Source: Planctomycetota bacterium
GTDB taxonomy: Bacteria; Planctomycetota; Planctomycetia; Pirellulales; Pirellulaceae
Direction: 5' to 3'
Assembly: GCA_024277285.1 (NCBI GenBank)
Contig: JAJRVM010000220.1
Location: 1-10,242, forward strand
DNA length: 10,242 bases
The stretch's first letter is position 1. Each line of letters opens with the position of its first letter. A program made the position numbers and the translations under genes. This document shows, in pieces, positions 7,476 to 10,242 of the stretch. A model generated the notes under the pieces. That model was not told the DNA's origin. It ran no database searches and saw only the letters and a program-made list of their open reading frames with translations.

Positions 7476-9191
7476 CTAGTTAGTGTTCTTGGTGTCCGTG
7501 CTGGTATCTGAAGACTGCGGTTCATCGGTCCCCGCGTGCCATGGAGGCAGCCCATACTCGAAGGCGCCGAGGTCCTTCGTGGTCTCGGCAGCGCTGGGAA
7601 GCCCCGTTTCCACTCCACGGTCGCGCGCGGGGCTGTTGGCGCGGAGCCCAAAGTTGGCTACATCGTCGATCCGTCTTGGCGAGCTTACAAACAGCGGCAC
7701 CGCGAGAATTGGGGCTTTTCCCCGCGTCTGTTTCTTTCGGTTTGCGTGGAACAGATTATGCGTGATCTCGCGCTGCGGAGGCGACTCGGGCTGTGGCCAA
7801 TCCGGCCGGTTCCACATGTGCATGCCATACTTGTCGCTGTCGACCAAGATGTTGTTGCGAATTCGAATATTCGTGGCTGCGGCGTCGAACAGAATCGCCG
7901 CGCTGACCGGATTGGGCCCAAGGCACGTCCGATAGCAGGTGTTGTTGTCGATGCGAATATCGTCGAGGACCCAACCGTCCCGGCGTTCCTTGCGCCACTC
8001 GTTCCATACCGAAACGCCTGCCTTGCGTGTCCAGCAAATGACGTTCTCGTAGACTTCGATTCCGGATGTTCGGCCGACTTCCAACGGCGCACGTCCGGGG
8101 CCGTTCAAGTCTCCGTTGGAGATCAGGATTCCTGTCGCACCCGGTTCGCCCGCACTGGATCCGGGTAGCTTCTTACTCAGGTACTCACCGCCCGGCAAGA
8201 GCCCTGTTCCGTCCTGCGGGTTGTAGTAGCCGATGCGCCGGACGATGTTGCGATAGATCTTCGTATCGCGACCTTCGTTCGCGTAGATGCCAGCCGAGCG
8301 GCACTGTTCGACCACATTGTGATGAATCTCGCCGTTGCACGATCCTTCCTTGAAGTCAATCCCTTCCATTAACGAGTTGGAAATGTGGTTGTGATGTACG
8401 CGAAAACCATCCCACCGGACCAGTGAAACCGTCTCGGAACGCATTTCGTAACCTCGTTTCCGGCGATCGGCGTTCTTCTGGTCTCGCCAACGGCCGAGGT
8501 TCGATTGATTGACGCGGCAAAATTCCACCGTCAAGTCGCGAACCATTGGGTCGTTGAATCGACCGTGTGACAACATCAGAGCAGACTGTGAAGTCCACTC
8601 GACCGTAACATGCCGCAAAACAATATGGCTCGAACGCCACGTGAGCACGCCGAGGCCCGCGATCCCACGAACCGTGATGCCGTCAATGGTCACCGTGTTG
8701 GATTCAGAAATGACGATCCCTCGGTCAAGGAATCGGTTATCGGCGCCGGGACCAAATCCGGGCCTTTTCGCTTGACAGTCGAACGGAAACGAGTCCGCCG
8801 CAGGCGGAATTCCGCCATCAATGATCGCCGGCAAACGCTTTCCGCTGGCGTCGATAACACAACGCACCAAGGTGCGCCGTGTTGAGTCCGGTTCACGGCT
8901 ATTCGCCCCGTTTATGCGGTTCAGTTGCAGAGTCTCGTGAAATACACCCCGCAGCACAAGTGTGTCACCACCGGATCGATCGAGCGCGGCGACGGACCGA
9001 GCCAGCGTGCGAAACGCCAAGCCCTTCGACTTGCCGTCGTTGGTGTCATCGCCGTGCTGGCTATCAGCAAAATAAGTTGTGCCACCATTCGGTTTGTTGG
9101 CTGCAGCATCCACGGCGATGAGCGCGAATGACATCGACACGCAACAGAACAGAAGAGATCGCCAGCCGGCTAAAGCAAGATGGAACTGCAT
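7476..9191 (-). CDS. Exported right-handed parallel beta-helix protein
   Basis: This 571-residue protein has a signal peptide (hydrophobic stretch about 12-28, cleavage near VDAA) and should be exported. Residues 39-90 carry the usual opening of this class (YFADSQHGDDTNDG, FRTLARSV, GGDTLVLRGVFHE), as in DUF1565-type pectate-lyase-like proteins. Residues 158 to about 480 are stacked beta-helix coils rich in N-x-I/V and HHN steps: TVTIDGITVRGI, FRVHHNHISNS, GEIHHNVVEQC, KIYRNIVRRI, IEVYENVICW, IRIDNNTCY, IRIRNNILVD. The C-terminus has ANSPARDRG and KDLGAFEYG, the ending common in such planctomycete proteins, then a Ser/Thr/Asp-rich tail. The ATG at 9191 has AGAGG 6 nt upstream. Beta-helix proteins bind or cut polysaccharides; no catalytic residues can be assigned from sequence alone, so lyase, hydrolase and structural roles remain open. 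The gene stands alone, with its own promoter and convergent to the broken acyltransferase. Confidence 0.88.
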   Translation of the reverse strand: MQFHLALAGWRSLLFCCVSMSFALIAVDAAANKPNGGTTYFADSQHGDDTNDGKSKGLAFRTLARSVAALDRSGGDTLVLRGVFHETLQLNRINGANSREPDSTRRTLVRCVIDASGKRLPAIIDGGIPPAADSFPFDCQAKRPGFGPGADNRFLDRGIVISESNTVTIDGITVRGIAGLGVLTWRSSHIVLRHVTVEWTSQSALMLSHGRFNDPMVRDLTVEFCRVNQSNLGRWRDQKNADRRKRGYEMRSETVSLVRWDGFRVHHNHISNSLMEGIDFKEGSCNGEIHHNVVEQCRSAGIYANEGRDTKIYRNIVRRIGYYNPQDGTGLLPGGEYLSKKLPGSSAGEPGATGILISNGDLNGPGRAPLEVGRTSGIEVYENVICWTRKAGVSVWNEWRKERRDGWVLDDIRIDNNTCYRTCLGPNPVSAAILFDAAATNIRIRNNILVDSDKYGMHMWNRPDWPQPESPPQREITHNLFHANRKKQTRGKAPILAVPLFVSSPRRIDDVANFGLRANSPARDRGVETGLPSAAETTKDLGAFEYGLPPWHAGTDEPQSSDTSTDTKNTN

Positions 9192-9210
9192 GCTACGCCT
9201 CTACCACGGA

Positions 9211-9239
9211 AGTATGAAATTATGCAAAAGAAGTGTCAA
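9211..9239 (-). promoter_or_regulatory. Sigma-70-like promoter of the beta-helix gene
   Basis: On the minus strand, TTGACA (9239-9234), identical to the -35 consensus, is followed after exactly 17 nt by CATACT (9216-9211), a 4/6 match to TATAAT. The spacer is AT-rich. Transcription would start near 9204, leaving a leader of only about 13 nt that begins close to the AGAGG ribosome binding site. Spacing and position support a real promoter; the very short leader is the main doubt. Confidence 0.6.
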
Positions 9240-9663
9240 CTCGCATTCGAGCTGCGACCATCACTGCCCGCCGCGCAAACGTCACAGAGGGAAAAACCAA
9301 ATAATAACGTTTGATCCTCAGTTCCCAAGGGGATTGAAGAGATGAACGGTGCACTCAGATATCGTCTGTTTGAGTTGATTGGCCGCGTTTTCCGAAATGC
9401 AATCGCTGGCGATCGGTGCTACGTCTTAGCCTGGCTGACCCGAATAGGCGTCCAAAGTCTCAAGTTACTTGTCCAGCGTAACCTCTCCCATTGCGACTAT
9501 CTCTTGAACCCCGCCCGAGCTGCTAATGAGTCGGTCTTCACTGGTGGAGTTGTTGATCTCGTCTTTGTTCTGCGCGTAGAGGGCCGACGAGGTGCCGCGC
9601 GCAAGCAGCTAGCAGCCGGGGGCAGCAATGCCACAGGCAAGAAGCGCATGGACCGTTCTGTTC

Positions 9664-9764
9664 TTTTTTGCCCATCATTTTCTTTGCCCCCCAAGGAGCA
9701 CCACCAGACGCGTCGTCCATGAGTGCAGCGGGAGAGAAGGGCAAAGAAGATGACGGGCAAAAAA
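9664..9764. repeat. 101-bp imperfect palindrome, MITE-like
   Basis: Positions 9664-9689 and 9739-9764 are inverted copies matching at 24 of 26 positions (arms begin TTTTTTGCCC and end TTTGCCC). The 49-nt centre contains GCAC/GTGC and ACGCGT symmetry that could extend the structure. The left end is a T-run and the right end an A-run, the reverse of an intrinsic terminator, so termination is not the simple explanation. Terminal inverted repeats around a short non-coding core resemble a miniature inverted-repeat element. I see no clear target-site duplication at the borders. A structured RNA is the alternative. Confidence 0.6.
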
Positions 9765-10008
9765 CATCGCGCGGTGGAACGTCTTCCGATCAGGTGGCCG
9801 TTTGCCATGCTTCGAGCTAATCGCGCGAAAACTCGGGGCCGAAAAGCGTCACGTCCGCGATGAACCGCTACCGGCTGTGGAACAGCCGGCGCCCCCTCGC
9901 GCCCAATCGACAGAGGGTATTCTGCAACAGCGGTTCGCCCAGAGAGGCCGAATCCCTGGTGCTCCCAAACGGCGTCAAGCCTGCGAACTCTCGGAACTCC
10001 TCGGAACT

Positions 10009-10118
10009 CAGACACCCAGATTTTGAATTCGAAGAATCCGAAGAATCAGACACCCAGATCCCGGCTGCACAACTGACTTGCTAGCACCCGCCGACCCTCC
10101 GAACTCAGACACTCACAT
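10009..10118 (+). repeat. Degenerate CAGACACCCAGAT direct repeats
   Basis: CAGACACCCAGAT is found exactly at 10009-10021 and 10047-10059, and as CAGACACTCACAT (2 changes) at 10106-10118. Copies 1 and 3 are preceded by GAACT, and all three are near GAA-rich sequence such as CCGAA and the tandem GAAGAATC at about 10031-10047. Just upstream, TCGGAACTC occurs twice in tandem (about 9991-10009). Start-to-start distances of 38 and 59 bp are irregular and the spacers are unlike each other in length, which argues against CRISPR. It looks like a degenerate intergenic repeat cluster. Confidence 0.55.
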
Positions 10119-10242
10119 TCCGAATCGAAAGTTGCTCGCCTTCATTGGCGACATTGCCTATAATGGCTTCTACCCCCGAACCTTGTGGTTCGATAGCGAC
10201 GCGAGACGCGCGGCAGGTATAAAGGGTTTCCTAATGCCTGGA

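Larger units (their letters stand above)
9240..10242. other. One kilobase without a supportable gene
   Basis: Open frames exist (plus 9342-9722, minus 9497-10015), but they overlap each other on opposite strands, run through the large palindrome at 9664-9764, show no recognisable domain and have Arg/Pro-rich compositions typical of shadow frames. The plus frame at 9342 has only AAGGGG 11 nt and GAAGAG immediately upstream, which is poor. The contents I can support are the palindrome, the CAGACAC repeats at 10009-10118, and small signals near the end. A perfect TATAAT sits at 10159-10164 with no good -35, and a 6-bp hairpin CGAACC-TTGT-GGTTCG at 10177-10192. A gene starting beyond the right edge could use that -10 box. 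Confidence 0.5.

Noticed and set aside
9342..9722. Possible small plus-strand gene of 126 codons
   Set aside because: The first half looks mildly protein-like, but the ribosome binding site is poor, no family is recognised, and the second half runs into the 101-bp palindrome.
9497..10015. Minus-strand frame of 172 codons
   Set aside because: Arg/Pro/Ser-rich shadow composition, crosses the palindrome, no domain and no start signal.
10009..10118. CRISPR array
   Set aside because: Repeats are only 13 bp, degenerate and irregularly spaced, and no cas gene is present.
10177..10192. tRNA T-arm suggested by GGTTCGA
   Set aside because: The flanking bases do not pair as a T-stem, and no anticodon or acceptor arm can be drawn around it.

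Overview
The window looks like chromosomal DNA of a planctomycete, probably close to the Pirellulales. This rests on the combination of genes rather than on any marker gene. There is a PEP-CTERM-anchored secreted protein, a secreted SGNH hydrolase, a very planctomycete-like fusion of a hydrazine-synthase-alpha-like domain, two c-type haem motifs and a formylglycine-generating-enzyme fold, a membrane acyltransferase, and a secreted right-handed beta-helix protein. Coding density is low (about 70 %) and the intergenic regions are rich in hairpins and degenerate repeats. No rRNA, tRNA, CRISPR array, integrase or complete insertion sequence is visible.

Layout. Positions 1-298 hold two hairpins and a convincing terminator for the minus-strand PEP-CTERM gene (299-991). 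A long stretch without a supportable gene follows (about 1005-2168). The minus-strand SGNH hydrolase (2169-3158) is divergent from the plus-strand haem/FGE-like fusion gene (3341-5770), whose 5' end appears to be missing. A plus-strand acyltransferase reading frame (6007-7233) is full length and in one frame but is broken by two internal TAG codons. It converges on the minus-strand beta-helix gene (7476-9191), which has a near-consensus promoter at 9211-9239. The last kilobase (9240-10242) shows no believable gene. It contains a 101-bp imperfect palindrome with 26-bp arms and a cluster of short degenerate direct repeats.

The genes do not form one operon: strands alternate and gaps are large. 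The theme is the cell envelope and export. Three products carry signal peptides (PEP-CTERM protein, SGNH hydrolase, beta-helix protein), one is an integral membrane acyltransferase, and the haem/FGE-like protein belongs to a family that is normally exported. A role in polysaccharide modification or degradation is plausible for the hydrolase, acyltransferase and beta-helix protein, but their co-operation is inference only.

The window also shows genome decay: one gene has lost its 5' part and another carries two nonsense codons. I see no clear new biological system. The points most worth checking are the double-amber acyltransferase, the truncated haem/FGE-like fusion, and the MITE-like palindrome at 9664-9764.
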